Assembly (NCBI RefSeq): GCF_958295425.1
Contig: NC_081142.1
Location: 24,650,469 to 24,714,468 of the forward strand
Length of the DNA: 64,000 nt
Source of the DNA: Solea solea
Taxonomy: Eukaryota > Chordata > Actinopteri > Pleuronectiformes > Soleidae
Reading direction: 5' to 3'
In this document: piece after piece, positions 30,815 to 43,490 of the stretch
How the letters are laid out: each line of letters opens with the position of its first letter
Position numbering within the stretch: position 1 is the first letter of the stretch
Made by a program: the position numbers and the translations under genes
The notes under the pieces: generated by a model
The model's input: the letters and a program-made list of their open reading frames with translations, nothing else
Told to the model about the DNA's origin: nothing
Databases searched by the model: none

Positions 30815-31035
30815 TGATTTTGAATATTTTCTAGTTTCTGTGATTTTTCAGCTTCTTAAATGTGAATATTTTAGTTTCTTTGCTCCATAAAACAAATAAA
30901 TCATTAAAACTAAACTCTTTTTGTTTTGTGGACAAAAACAAGACATTTCCAGCTTTGATATTATGGTTCTCAGTGATTTTATGGACCAAACGATTCATAA
31001 ATGAATTGAGATACTAATACTAATTGTATTTGTAA
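30815..31035 (+). mobile_element. hAT-like MITE, decayed copy
   Basis: Internal blocks AATATTTTCTAGTTTCTGTG, CTTCTTAAATGTGAATATTT, TGTTTTGTGGACAAAAACAA and ATTTTATGGACCAAACGATT are in the order of the family at 14.4 kb. The termini are not recognisable. Confidence 0.5.
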
Positions 31036-31988
31036 ATATGAACTGGTTTCTGATCAATGTTACGTATCATGTCTAACATCTGTTCTCTCATCTCTCCCTG
31101 GTTTGACCTCTGACCTCTGGACAAGTATGAATGGATTCATTTGGTTGATTCTGTCAGGCTCTCGTCGGCGTGATTAGCTGTCGTTTCCTCATTACAGAAG
31201 GTGAGAGACTGAAGTGAACTTCCATTTCAAGCCGCCGTGGCTCCACCGCCTTTTACCTCACTTCACTAGTCATAAAAATGTCATGTCAGCTGTGGAGCAC
31301 AGAGGCCACAGTGAGATCCCAGCAGACCAGAACCTGGACCTGGTTACGCTCCGCGGGTCGCTAAAGAATCTCTGCATGTGACGTTTCCTCTCGTGGTGTA
31401 AACGCTGCACCACAGAGAGGAGGGCAAAAAAAGAACTCACTGACAGAACAGGAAGAGGAGCTAACGACAGAAACGCAGGAGCTATTTCTGGAGGAGGAAG
31501 TCTGCAAATAACAAAGAGCTGTCAACATCTAACAGTCACGTAAAATCACTTCAAACCACCAACAAAGACAGAAAACTACGTGTTGTGGCTGTGACGCCCC
31601 CTGCTGTGACCCTCACACTCAGAGTTCACTGGTGTCGGTGCTGGGACGCCGTCCAGACCCACAATGCATTTGTGCTGAGGAACATTTGTTTCCTCTCAGG
31701 AGAGGAGGGGGACGCCGGGCCCCGACATGCTCCCGCTACATTTCTCTGTCCTGCCACAGTGTGACAGTTTATTTTGGGAAAGTGCAGGTTGGCACCTGAG
31801 ACACGGAGCTGACAAAGCACTGGGTGTCTCTTCAATGAGGCCAGTCGGTTCCACAACAATGCCTGTGGCCATGATGTCCTACAAGATGGACAACTCTGCT
31901 GCTGCTGTGCTGGCACAGACGGAGACGAGGCATCTGCTAATTACACAATTTCATCTTCAGGAGGGGAATCAAGCAGCACGTGAACTCA
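31036..31988. promoter_or_regulatory. Intronic DNA with perfect DR1 site
   Basis: TGACCT-C-TGACCT at 31104-31116 is a perfect direct repeat with one-base spacing, the arrangement bound by RXR-containing and COUP-TF/HNF4-type nuclear receptors. The region 31640-31980 is repeat-poor and carries a 98-codon plus-strand frame without a recognised domain. Function is not shown. Confidence 0.3.
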
Positions 31989-32250
31989 GGATTCCTCCTG
32001 AATCAGAGACAAGATTCTCCTGAATCAGAGACAAGATTCTCCTGAATCAGAGACAAGATTCTCCTGAATCAGAGACAAGATTCTCCTGAAACTAAGACAA
32101 GATTCCTCCTGAAACTAAGACAAGATTCCACCTGAAACTAAGACAAGATTCCTCCTGAAACTAAGACAATATTCCTCCTGAATCTAAAACAAGTTTCCTC
32201 CTGAATCTAAAACAAGTTTCCTCCTGAATCAGAGATAAGATTCCTGCTCA
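31989..32250 (+). repeat. 22-23-bp minisatellite
   Basis: About eleven copies of GATTCTCCTGAATCAGAGAC plus AA, drifting to GATTCCTCCTGAAACTAAGA plus CAA. A stray pair of the same unit (TTCCTTCTGAATCTGAGACA) lies about 0.7 kb away, at 32975-33030. Confidence 0.9.
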
Positions 32251-33199
32251 GTTTAGTGGATGTTAAAAAAAGCTGAGCTGCTGTGATGGACTGTTTCAGG
32301 GTGTTTCCCTGGCTCTCACCCAATGCATGCTGGGAATAGATCCAGCAAATCCAGCTCCCTAAATAGGACATGTGAGTAAAACAATATCTGGATGAATTAA
32401 AAACAAAAAACTCTGAGTTGATGAAATCTGATGAAACACAAACAGATGATTTTCCTAAAACTATGACTTATATTCATGCTTGTTCCATCTATGATGTCAA
32501 AAAGTATCAACATGTTACCACTGATGAATTATGACCAAGTATTAATGAAGAATAAACATTGAAGTGTAATATACATTATTAATTTGATAGCTTCATATTT
32601 ACCCACTTTTTTAAGAAAGAAAACTCACTCCATTCAGAGACACATGATACAGGAAGTGCCACACAAAAACAGGAAGTCCAACCTCGAGTTACTTCCAGTA
32701 GTACATCCACCAGGCCTGTGTGTGGCGCTGTAACACTGCCACAGAAATACAACAAAGAAGAAGAAGAGTGCTGACCGGACCACTTCCTTTAACCCTGACT
32801 TTCAAAATAAGAGCGACTGTAGAAAAGTAATCAAGTAATGATTTTATGTTAACTTTTGTTTTCATCGTCATTCCAGAACTGTCGTGAAATATTAGCCGAA
32901 ACAGGAAGTCCAGCTGAAACTTCCTTCTGCTAACTGGAAAATGATGATCTTGTACATGTGGAATTCACAATCTAAATCTGAGACTAGATTCCTTCTGAAT
33001 CTGAGACAAGAATCTGAGAGAATCTTCTTCTTAGTAACTCAACAAAAGAAAAATATGACCATGTTGTGAAATGGCTACCTCAGCTGCATGTTCTTTTATT
33101 TGAATGCTCTAAACTTTATTTAACCTTCACAGTTTGATCTGATGTTTTTAGCCAATAAGTTTACCTGAGAGTCAGAATCTGTTTTAATTTGAGACAGAA
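32251..33199. other. Intronic DNA, no gene
   Basis: Apart from the outlying minisatellite units at 32975-33030 nothing is recognised. Confidence 0.4.
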
Positions 33200-33609
33200 A
33201 ATCACCACATTTGTTCAGCCCATCATCATCATCATCAGCAGCAGCAGCAGCAGCAGAATAAGAAGACGTGTGTGTGTGTGTGTGTGTAGTCAGTGAAAGA
33301 AGAAGAAGAAAATCCTCCGGATCCTCTCGTGTTATTTTAGGAGAAATCGTACATTTGGTCAGAAGACGCTCATAACTCAGTGAGACAGCGGAGTTCAGTT
33401 TCCCAGCAGGGGGCCAATCTAAAATACTACCTTCCAGAAAATGAAGTGTTGTATAAATGCACACACGCACACGCACACACACACACACACACACTGAATG
33501 CACAGATCCTGTTTCTCATAAAGTAGCTGCGACGTGAGAGCAGATATAAGATTACTGAACTGACTGGAAACACAGATTTAAAAAAACCACAACGCAGTCA
33601 TGGTGTGCA

Positions 33610-33645
<36 letters not shown>

Positions 33646-33680
33646 CAAGCGTGTGCAAGCGTGTGTGTGTGAATTTGAGC
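33200..33680. repeat. Microsatellite cluster
   Basis: CATCATCATCAGCAGCAG at 33220-33255, (TG)n at 33268-33288, (CA)n at 33460-33494, and (TG)n with GTGTGCAAGC tandem units at 33608-33670. Confidence 0.9.
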
Positions 33681-34140
33681 GTATTTATGGTTGTTGTCAT
33701 CGTTTGTAAAACACGTAAATGGTCCTCCATTTAAAGGAATAAAGCAGGTTTCATGTGAAAATGATTAAAAAGCACAAACATTTCTAAAGAAACGATCAGT
33801 GGTGCTTGCAAACATACAGTCTTAGTGATTTCTATTTGATTGTCTTCAGTCGTGATTTATTTACACAATTTGTTTTTGCACTAAAATGGAACATAAAGTG
33901 ATTTATGTGCACGTTTATACCTCAAAACTCTTCATGGGTCCAGAGGAACCTCCTGTGTGCAGCTTTATATCCACGTATATGTTCATACATCAGGTTATAG
34001 ACACTTACATAAACTTCCCAGCCCGAGGTTCATGTCACAATATTCCATCATGAGATCACAACAACAACAACAATAGTCCTGATATTTCCCAGAATTTCAA
34101 AGTAAGTGTCGGTTTGATATGACAAACACATCACGACGCT
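33681..34140. other. AT-rich intronic DNA, no gene
   Basis: No structure recognised beyond a short ACAACA run near 34060. Confidence 0.4.
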
Positions 34141-34245
34141 AAACTAAAACAGTCAGAAATAAAAAAGAGCGGGCCATATTCATTTGACTGGGGGGGCCAC
34201 ATGTGGCCTGTGGGCCTCAGCTTTGACACCTCTGATGTAAATATT
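34141..34245 (-). mobile_element. hAT-like terminal remnant (GGCCACATGTGGCC type)
   Basis: GAGCGGGCCATATTCATTTG, then GGGCCACATGTGGCCTGTGG and GCTTTGACACCTCTGATGT, the wording typical of one end of widespread vertebrate hAT-like elements. A weaker relative (GGTGGGCCACATATGGACCT, TTTGAGGACAACATG) lies at about 37475-37520. Confidence 0.45.
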
Positions 34246-34497
34246 GTTTATATGAAGACTAGGGCCGGCCCTGAGGACACACACACACACACACACACGC
34301 ACACACACAGTAAAGTGACAGTAACTGCTTTGCTGAGTTAAATATCAGATGCAAATGAAAAGAGAAAATCTATGATGACTGTAATGTGTCCTGAAAGGAG
34401 GGGGCGCTCTCTCTCTCTCTCTCTCTGTGAGGACGGTGATGTATGGACGAGCTGGATGAGAGGTGAAGAGAGACGTGAGACGGGGGGGAGGAGGATG

Positions 34498-34529
<32 letters not shown>

Positions 34530-34699
34530 GCAGCAGACTCCTGAGAGCTCAGGGCAAAAGTGGAATAAATGTTGATTAGTGTTGATTTTGTCCAACGAGC
34601 ACCAGGAAACTGACAGAGAGACTAAACTGCAGCGAAAGAGAACCATTAATCTTGGTCTGGTTTAAGTAGTGGATATTAATTTGTGTCATTTCCACTACG

Positions 34700-34736
<37 letters not shown>

Positions 34737-34764
34737 CTCTCTGAAACCCATGACTGAACATCCA
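34246..34764. repeat. CA, CT, GT and GA microsatellites
   Basis: (CA)n at 34276-34312, (CT)n at 34409-34426, (GT)n at 34498-34526 and (GA)n at 34701-34732. All open frames here are repeat-driven. Confidence 0.9.
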
Positions 34765-35122
34765 ACACTGTAAAAACAGTCTTACTAGAAATAAGACAAA
34801 CATTCTTACCCCTTTCTTTCATCTTTGTCAAACACAAACCCTTGTTTCAGTTTAAGACATTGATTTTCCTTAAAATTAGATTATTTTTCTAGTGTAAAAC
34901 TTGTTTGACAAGGTTATTTTTCTTTTTAGGCCAAAAAAAATAACTGAAAAATATAACACTTTGAGGCTGAAATTATTCTTAAAATAGTGAAACCCTGGTC
35001 GTAACGTCACAAAAGTGTTCTTAAATGACGACATTTAAGAATTTATACCTGAGAATTTCTGTGTGAGTGATTTTTACTTCAGAACGTAATAAACTTAATA
35101 AACACAATTGTTTTTACAGTGT
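34765..35122. mobile_element. MITE with ACACTGTAAAAACA ends
   Basis: The 14-base termini are perfect inverted repeats (ACACTGTAAAAACA at the left, TGTTTTTACAGTGT at the right), enclosing about 358 bases. Internal blocks AGTTTAAGACATTGATTTTC and TAGTGTAAAACTTGTTTGAC are familiar from teleost repeats. No clear target duplication and no coding capacity. Confidence 0.7.
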
Positions 35123-35400
35123 AAAGCTTCTCAACAAGATTATTTTCATTTGCAAATTTTCAGATTTTACTTTGTCAAAATACATGTTTGCAGTGTGGTG
35201 GAGGAAGGAGCAAAAACACAGTAGAAACACAATCAGCAGCAGCAGAAACACAATCAGCAGCAGGAGAAACACAATCAGCAGCAGCAGAAACACAATCAGC
35301 AGCAGCAGAAACACAATCAGCAGCAGCAGAAACAAAATCATCAGCAGCAGAAACACAATCAGCAGCAGGAGAAACACAATCAGCAGCAGCAGTAATAATA
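35123..35400 (+). repeat. 21-bp minisatellite
   Basis: About eight copies of CAGCAGCAGAAACACAATCA plus G between 35217 and 35395. The unit is seven codons, giving ETQSAAA repeats on plus and hydrophobic Leu/Val/Phe repeats on minus. Not a gene. Confidence 0.9.
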
Positions 35401-36129
35401 AAATCAGCAGCAGCAGCAGTGAAATCAGCAGCAAAAACATCAGTAACATCAGGGGATAAACGAGGAGGAAATGAGATTCCAAACACTACATTATGGAAAG
35501 TGAAGTCCCGGGGGGTTGTTATGGCAACCAACATTCAAATGTGCTGTTGTATGTTCAATTTAACAACATAACACCTTTACACACTTCATTCCATTTGTAA
35601 CACATTAAAGTGACATGACTGATGTGTGTGAAGTTTATTTTTACATCGTTACTTCATTTGTTCATTAAAATATCAATAATGTTTAACCTGGTGTAGAAAT
35701 TGTTGTATAGCACGAGGAAGGACGAAGATTTGGACTCAAAACCACAGAAAAGTCACCATCTTTTACACAACTTTATATAAAGTATAACAATATAAAAGAA
35801 CATGAGAAAAACTGAGGGTTAAAGAAGAAAAAGGATCATTTTCCGTCACACGCGTGTGATGAAGATGATGATGAAGATGATGTCAGTGTTAATTAAAGTG
35901 GCTGATTTTTTTATAATTAAGCTCATTAATATGATTAACATGTATCAATTAGAGCGAGTGATAATTAATTTGAGCACATGTTTCTGTCACTGATGAAGAT
36001 TCTGCCGCAAAAACACTGAAATCAAGTGATTTAAAATGTAAACGTTTTAGAATTAAACGCCGCCTCCTCCTCGTCTGATGACGATGATGATGATGAAGAG
36101 TTTTTCTGGTTTTCCTTCATTTTAAGAAA
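35401..36129. promoter_or_regulatory. Intronic DNA with AT-rich candidate regulatory block
   Basis: 35885-35995 is dense in homeodomain cores: GTTAATTAAAGTGGC, TTATAATTAAGCTCATTAAT, GATTAACATGTATCAATTAG and GTGATAATTAATTTGAGC. No other structure. Enhancer function is inference. Confidence 0.3.
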
Positions 36130-36385
36130 CATCACATTCTGAAAGTGACTAAATGTACACGTTTTCATTGTTTGCCATTGGCAGATTATTTTTTTAAAAC
36201 AAGAACATTTTTAGTCAAGTTAAGAATATTTAGAAATAGAGCTGTTTTTTTACAGTGTAAATTTAACACGTGAACGTTTTTGTCTCTAAAAAAGAGACAA
36301 AGGGTAAAAAAGCAACAACTTAACAGCAGCATGACTTTTAGATTTGTTGTATTTATAGTGGAGTTGTTTTTACAGTGTAAACAGT
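36130..36385. mobile_element. CACTGTAAAAA-type MITE fragments
   Basis: TTAAGAATATTTAGAAATAG followed by GTTTTTTTACAGTGT (about 36222-36258), and a second GTTTTTACAGTGTAAAC at about 36366. Both are right-end fragments of the family at 34765-35122. Confidence 0.5.
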
Positions 36386-36685
36386 TAAAGGTAAAAGTGA
36401 CAGGATTGTGTTTGTTTATTGTTGCTCTGATTCTTAGCTTCAGCAGCAGCTTCACTTTATCACAGGAAGGAGCTACGAGATGCGTTCAATGACTCTGGTA
36501 AATTTAATAAGTGAATTTGTCCAGTAAAACAAACATAAATCTATCGGCTAATATCGTTTATTATATTGTTAATATTGTACGAATGTAGCAGGTGGTGTTC
36601 TGACAGAGGATGGAAACACAACATCTGTTTAAACTTAGTTTAAAGGAAATTTAAATACATGTAAGAATATTTTGGCTGTTTTTGT
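36386..36685. other. Intronic DNA, no gene
   Basis: AT-rich sequence with no recognised feature. Confidence 0.35.
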
Positions 36686-36905
36686 AGAGAAATGGAAGAC
36701 GCAGCAGCTTCAGCAGCAGCAGTAACACTAACAGTAAGAGCAGCAGCAGTAACAGTAAGAGCAGCAGCAGCAGCAACAACAGTAACAGCAGCAGCAGCAG
36801 CAGTAGCACTAACAATAACAGTAAGAGCGGCAGCAGCAGCAGCAATAAGAGCAGCAGCAGCAGCAACAGTAACAGCAGCAGCAGTAGCACTAACACTAAC
36901 AGTAA

Positions 36906-36943
<38 letters not shown>

Positions 36944-36955
36944 GCAGTGGTTATG
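36686..36955 (+). repeat. (AGC)n compound triplet repeat
   Basis: 270 bases of AGC/AAC/AGT/AGA triplets. It yields poly-Ala/Val/Thr frames on both strands and a poly-Leu frame of 91 codons. This is a purely compositional open frame. Confidence 0.95.
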
Positions 36956-37765
36956 ATTGATGAAAAGGCCTCTTCAGATAAGCAAATGCTTGACACAGTG
37001 ATTTGGAGAGCGAGCGTGTGTGACCTCAGTAAACACTCGTCATAAATCTGCTTGTGTCAAAATAAAACGTCTCGTTCTCTGACGACAGGATTTATTTTTC
37101 ATTCTCTCATAAACTCAAACAAAAGCAGACGTTTTGCTCGCGGCTGCTGTTTGTGTAGTTTCACGTTTCACACGTTCATTTATTAACGTGACGACGTCAT
37201 GTGACTTCTGTGAAAATGTCTGAACCAGAACCAGGACCAGAACCAGATCTGATGACAGAAGTTGACTCAGCACTGACTCATCACTCTGTTCACCCTCTCA
37301 CCGATAACATTTTTTGCCATTCACCCATTCACACTCATTCACTCACACATGCAGGAGCATCGCATCAACATTTGTAAAGTAAAAGCAACTATTCAGTAGC
37401 CAGAGCACACAGAATTTCAAAATAAAAGCGTTGAAATTTTCATGATACAAAATTAATATATGACTAAAAATGATGGTGGGCCACATATGGACCTCGAGCC
37501 ATGAGTTTGAGGACAACATGTAGATGAGCCAACATGACACCAACTTCACACTCGAGCACCGTTTGAGTTTGTGTCATTTTAATGGAGTTTTTGTTAAACT
37601 GTTGTTTTTTTAAATCACATCATGTTAAAAGCACATCAAACACAGCATTTACTCTCGTATTTATATATAGTATATATATATATATATATGTAAGGTATTT
37701 TTTTAACAAATTTCCTGGAAAGAATTTGACTAAAAACAGAAAATGAAAGAAAAAAAATATGCAGT
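36956..37765. other. Intronic DNA with hAT-like remnant and (TA)n
   Basis: A weak GGGCCACATATGGACC remnant lies near 37478, and a TA run lies at 37664-37690. No gene is visible. Confidence 0.4.
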
Positions 37766-37965
37766 AAATTTTTACAGTGTTAAAATAATACTAATTTCAA
37801 TAAGAACCAAATAAACTCTGGATTTGTGTTAAATGTAACTCTTTTGAGTTAATTTTAAAACGATATCTGAGTTTATTTAATCTTTCAGTCTTAATTTAAA
37901 ACTAAAAGAGTTGATTTTAACACAAACCCAGGGAGAATTTGCCCTAACACTGAGAAAGTTGGTGC
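37766..37965. mobile_element. MITE-like TTTTTACAGTGTTAAAA element
   Basis: The left end, TTTTTACAGTGTTAAAATAA, and the right-side GAGTTGATTTTAACACAAAC are loosely inverted. The centre holds AACTCTTTTGAGTTAATTTT. It resembles small teleost elements with these ends. Confidence 0.45.
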
Positions 37966-38169
37966 GTAAAAGAAGGATTTTAAATCACTTCTTTCTTTCC
38001 TTCTTTTTCCTGCGGGTTTTGCGAGTTTGTTTATCGTCTCTCTGTTGGACACATTCTTCATTTTCATCCCAGTAAAAATACACAGAGAACGGGTCACAAG
38101 TTCACCCTGTAGATCAACACTGACAGCCTCTGTGTGTGTGTGTGCGTGTGTGTGTCCTGCAGGTGCTGT

Positions 38170-38206
<37 letters not shown>

Positions 38207-38704
38207 CTGAGACAGAAAAACTGGACCAGGATGAAAATAATTCACATCAGTTTTTGTTGTTGTGGAAAAATGAAAAATTCATGACACTGGGTTTTTTTCT
38301 CGATATAAAAATTTCCCCCTGAAAAAAACTTTTCTACCGTATAAAAGTGAGAATGAAGACATTTCTTACATTGTCATCACTTTTGTCCTTTGTTTTAAGA
38401 CAAATCACAGCGTGAACGTGTGATTTACAAACATGTTTGAAATATATTTTCTCCTCATAATCAGTGTAAGAACATTTGGCTGCTTTGTGTTTTTACAGTG
38501 CACAACAGTGAAACTAACACTGACCATATTTACCTTTGAACAGATTTGATTTGTCAGGAAAATGTAAATCTACAGAAACTTTCAGGCTGTACTGTGTCTT
38601 AAAAACAGGAATTTTGCACTGTTAAAAACTCCACTTTTTTTGCCATTAAAGAAAAAATTATCTTGTGGATCAAGTTTTGAACAAGAAAAATAACTGAAAA
38701 AAAC
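37966..38704. repeat. (TG)n/(CA)n pair and MITE fragments
   Basis: (TG)n at 38132-38155 followed by (CA)n at 38173-38203 could pair as a hairpin. GTTTTTACAGTG near 38490 and AATTTTGCACTGTTAAAAAC near 38611 are further CACTGTAAAAA-family ends. Confidence 0.6.
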
Positions 38705-39626
38705 TGGTGACAAATGAAGAAAGTTGCTCAGGTGTCACTCGTTAGATTTGACTTTACTTTAGTCTAATGAATGTGTTTTACTCTGACGCAGTAACACATC
38801 TGTTGATTCTGTAATAATTTCATACGTCTTAGATTTGACACACAGACGCTGTCATTATGAAGAGAAACGTAGTTATATTCAGTAAAAATAGGCCTTTTCT
38901 GTCATTTATGTGAACGTGTGAATGTTTTTGTCTCCACGAGAGGAAACACAAAGTCAAATCAGTGTAAAGAAGTTTAAAAGCAGCAGAGATTCTTTAGTTG
39001 TGTGAAGTTTTCAGGTTTTACAGCAGAGACAGAAGAGGAGGACAGACAGGAAGACGGACTGTCCTCTGAGCAGACACGAACTCTGGATGAACTCACACAC
39101 ACACACACACGTCAAAAAGCCCCGACTGTGGACGACTCCGTTAAACTGTCGAGGTTCAGAGGAGGAAGAGGAGGAAGAGGAGGAGGTGAACTTTAAACTC
39201 CTGAATGAAAGCAGCAGGCGAAGGAGGCGGAGTCAAACACACGCGAGAAACACAAACTGCATGAAGTCGTGAAAGGTCAAGAATGAGCAAGAACAAGTTC
39301 AGAGGAGATGATCATCATCCCACAATGCACTGATTTTAGAGTGAGTGTGAGACTTTTAAACTTTTCTCACAAAAATGTTAAACTTCTGTTCCCAAGACAT
39401 GTTACAAAATAAAGAATACAATTGTTTGTAAAACAAGAATCTGACTGGAGAGATGCAGCTCCCCCTGGTGGCAGTTCAAAATAAATCACTGTGACTGTAT
39501 GTTGGATTATTCTTACAGTGAAAGCCAAGATTTTGCTCGAAACTCCATTTTTTTCAACAAAGACATCAAGGAAAAAAAAGCTCTTTGATATTCTGACACG
39601 ATGATTGTTCACTAGAGTCGGAGGTG
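38705..39626. other. Intron 2 DNA near exon 2, no gene
   Basis: A short (AC)n lies at 39095-39110, followed by a GGAGGAAGA run at about 39161-39184. Nothing else is recognised. Confidence 0.4.
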
Positions 39627-41166
<1,540 letters not shown>

Positions 41167-41354
41167 CTGGCCTGCGCTTCGTCCAGACTCTGGTCAGTGA
41201 TGGTCATGATTTGCTGTAAAATGTCTCCGATGTCCTGTTTCCTGCCGTCGCCGTCCGCGGCTCCGGTGCCTTCCTGCATGTGCTGCGGCAGACCGGGGTG
41301 TCCTGTCATCCCCACCCCGGTGTGAGAGTGCATCAGCCTCGGCTGCTCGTCCAT
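41167..41354 (-). CDS. pbx1: PBX homeobox gene, coding exon 1 (partial gene)
   Basis: 188 bases: 62 codons plus two bases. The start Met is at 41354, and the protein opens [20 protein letters not shown], the N-terminus characteristic of PBX1-type proteins. From about residue 38 [20 protein letters not shown] begins the PBC-A domain. The exon ends GCCAG|GTACAGAG. Together with exon 2 it gives the first 87 residues of a protein normally about 430 long. The rest of the PBC region and the homeodomain must lie beyond the left edge. PBX2 and PBX3 have different N-termini. pbx4, a close fish paralogue, cannot be fully excluded. The exon sits in a GC-rich, CpG-containing patch. Confidence 0.95.
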
Positions 41355-41859
41355 CTTCTGCTGCTGCTTCTTATCTGAACCCGTGAGCCGCTGAAATCCT
41401 GCACAAATTCATAAAAATGAAGAAAAAAAAAGCAGGAGGAGGAAAAACGTTGATGATAAAAATGTTAAAAATCCCAGTTGGTTGATATTTGCGCTGCGCA
41501 CTCGCTGGATCCTCAGTGATTCTTGTCGCGCCGAGCGCGCGGAGACCACGATCCTCCTGCTCTCTCTCTCTCCCTGTCTCTCTCCCTGTCTCTCTCTCTC
41601 TCTCTCTGTGTCTCTCTCTCTGTGTGTGTGTCTCTCTCTCTGTCTCTCAGCTGCTCGGAGCTGAATGTGAAATGTGATCTGAAGCTGCAGCTGAAGCTTC
41701 ACTGGAACACAGACGCGTGTCTGTGCGTAAAAGCAGAGAAAGCTCCTCCTGATGTCACTTTACAGAGAAAAACACAGACAAGTGAGTGAGTGAAGGAAGA
41801 GAAGTGTGGATTTATTTCACCCACTCACTCTCACTCGCTCTCTCACTCCCTCCCCTCCT
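41355..41859 (-). other. Probable PBX 5' UTR with (GA)n tract and upstream ORF
   Basis: This is sequence immediately upstream of the start codon. On the sense (minus) strand a GA-rich tract (41560-41650) lies about 210-300 bases 5' of the ATG. A 97-codon frame (41702 to 41409) ends 55 bases before it and could act as an upstream ORF if transcription starts above 41702. It has no recognisable domain. The transcript start is not visible in sequence alone. Confidence 0.5.
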
Positions 41860-41960
41860 CTCTTGCTTTTGTCATGTACAGTAGAGACAGAGCCGAGCAG
41901 CAGAGCGCGAGCCTCAGACTCCGCCCACAGACATGATTGGGAATATAAGACCGTTTAGCT
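41860..41960 (-). promoter_or_regulatory. Candidate PBX promoter
   Basis: Read on the minus strand, TTATATTCCCAATCATG (CCAAT box, ATTGG at 41936-41940 on plus) is followed by GTGGGCGGAGTC (GC box, 41920-41928) and then a CpG-rich GAGGCTCGCGCTCTGC. This arrangement about 570 bases above the start codon suits a housekeeping/developmental promoter. It is inference from motif layout. Confidence 0.4.
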
Positions 41961-42035
41961 CCACCTTGAGGTGCCTCTCATGAAATCCACCATGGGGCAG
42001 GATCCACAGGATCCACAGCTGTGATGGACAGAGAC

Positions 42036-42048
42036 TGACCTCTGACCT
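42036..42048 (-). promoter_or_regulatory. Perfect DR1 nuclear-receptor site
   Basis: TGACCT-C-TGACCT, that is AGGTCA-G-AGGTCA on the gene strand, about 100 bases above the CCAAT/GC boxes. DR1 sites are bound by RXR dimers and COUP-TF/HNF4-type receptors. Occupancy is unknown. Confidence 0.3.
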
Positions 42049-42344
42049 CAGCCAGAGTCCAACAGGAAACAACTTCAGCTCCATGATTTACAGAACACCA
42101 TCATCAGGACCAACACAAAGCTGTCGTATGTGAGTTTGGTTACCGTGTGAAAACAGGAGCAAAACGGACCGAGGGAGCATTTGTGTGTATACAGCAGCAG
42201 AGCAGGGTTGAGTGGGGTCAACACCACCTGCCATGCTTAAGTCTACAACATCTACGTCCAACCGGTCCTCCAACTGAAACATAGATCGTAATTCCTGCAT
42301 ACGACCTATTTGTGCGTTTCATTGGAGGACAGTCTCTCTACGTC
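42049..42344. other. Upstream flank, unrecognised
   Basis: A 70-codon minus-strand frame (MQELRSMFQLEDRLDVDVVD onward) occupies 42088-42300. It has balanced composition but no domain I recognise. It may be a transposon remnant. Not called as a gene. Confidence 0.3.
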
Positions 42345-42618
42345 ACATGTTCACGTCTTTATCTCACTGTCAGACAAACTGTAGTTTCTAAATCACTCAC
42401 TCTCCCACACCAAAGTCCACAGAGAAAATCAGTGATTTTAACATCACAGCACACAGGAGTTGTTGAGCTGCCTCCATCACTAAGTAAATATTTTGTTCAC
42501 TTTAACCTCAGTGACACAAAGTGACCACACGAGGCAGCAGAGCACCAGCAGCTCCTGTGTCCCTGTGAGCTAAAATCACTGATTTTCTCTATGGACTTTG
42601 GTGTGGGAGAGTGAAGAG
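42345..42618 (+). mobile_element. Fold-back element, copy 3
   Basis: Left arm CACGTCTTTATCTCACTGTC ... CACTCACTCTCCCACACCAA ... AGAAAATCAGTGATTTTAAC. Right arm AAAATCACTGATTTTCTCTA, TGGACTTTGGTGTGGGAGAG. The arms pair over about 45 bases. The core CAGTGACACAAAGTGACCAC, GGCAGCAGAGCACCAGCAGC matches copy 1. Confidence 0.7.
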
Positions 42619-42769
42619 TTTGCACAGTGACTCAAATGTTGCCTAATGGCAAGAAAAAAGGTACTGAACACATTTTGAAAACATCATGTGATGAAGTGAT
42701 TCTCGTGTTAAATGTCTAAAGTCAGTCTTGTGTCCATGTGTGGCCTCATAAAAACACATTCACGCCGTT

Positions 42770-42801
<32 letters not shown>

Positions 42802-43340
42802 TCCTCACACAGTGAGGACACATCACACCATCATGAACTGTATCATGTCATATAGACATGAATTTATTACACCTTTTATTTACTTATTTATTCTTATCAA
42901 ATAGTTTTTATTCAAATGCACCCTCTTGTGTCGCCGTATGTGTTTCTGTAGAGTGACATTAAAGGTTATCTTTATTGTAAATAATGTGTCATGTCTCTGA
43001 GTGAAAACAAAGCCACATACTTGTTTAGCTGCTCGACATCGTCTCCTCTCGTCTGCAGGTATGTCGCACCATTCCACTCGGCTGACTTTGGCAGGATCCT
43101 CCTAATGTAAGGCGCTGACCCATGTTACTCAGCCAAGCAGCAAGACCTGAGAGTGTGTGTGTGTGTGTGCGTGTGTGTGTGTGTGTGTGAGAGTGTGTGT
43201 GTGTGAGTGTGCTAGTCCAGGCTGAAAAGTGCCCTTCAGGCTCAGCACTGTCTTCACTGCTGCGGTTGTTCTTCACAACCATTCTGAGGGAAGAGAAGGC
43301 GCAGAAACAAACCTCAGTGTGTAACTAAAGTATGAACATC
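42619..43340. repeat. Upstream flank with (CTTT)n and (GT)n
   Basis: (CTTT)n at 42769-42803, and (GT)n with GAGAGTGTG interruptions at 43151-43210. No gene is visible. Confidence 0.85.
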
Positions 43341-43490
43341 AGCGTGTAAATCTACATATATATATATATATATACACATACATACATGTGTATATATATA
43401 TACATACATATGTATGTATATATACTGTATATATATATATACATACATGTAAATATGTATATATATATATATACATATATTTATTTGTAA
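43341..43490. repeat. TATACATA-rich simple repeat
   Basis: Alternating TATATA and CATACATG/TGTATGTA words. The Tyr/Ile/His frames are artefacts. Confidence 0.9.

Noticed and set aside
31626..32023. Overlapping 96-98-codon frames on opposite strands
   Set aside because: The plus frame runs into the 22-base minisatellite. No domain or splice support. More consistent with non-coding sequence.
35067..35571. ETQSAAA repeat protein and hydrophobic minus-strand frames
   Set aside because: Seven-codon (21-base) minisatellite. No domain or flanking coding sequence.
36640..37045. Poly-Ala/Val and poly-Leu frames
   Set aside because: Triplet (AGC)n translation. Both strands open.
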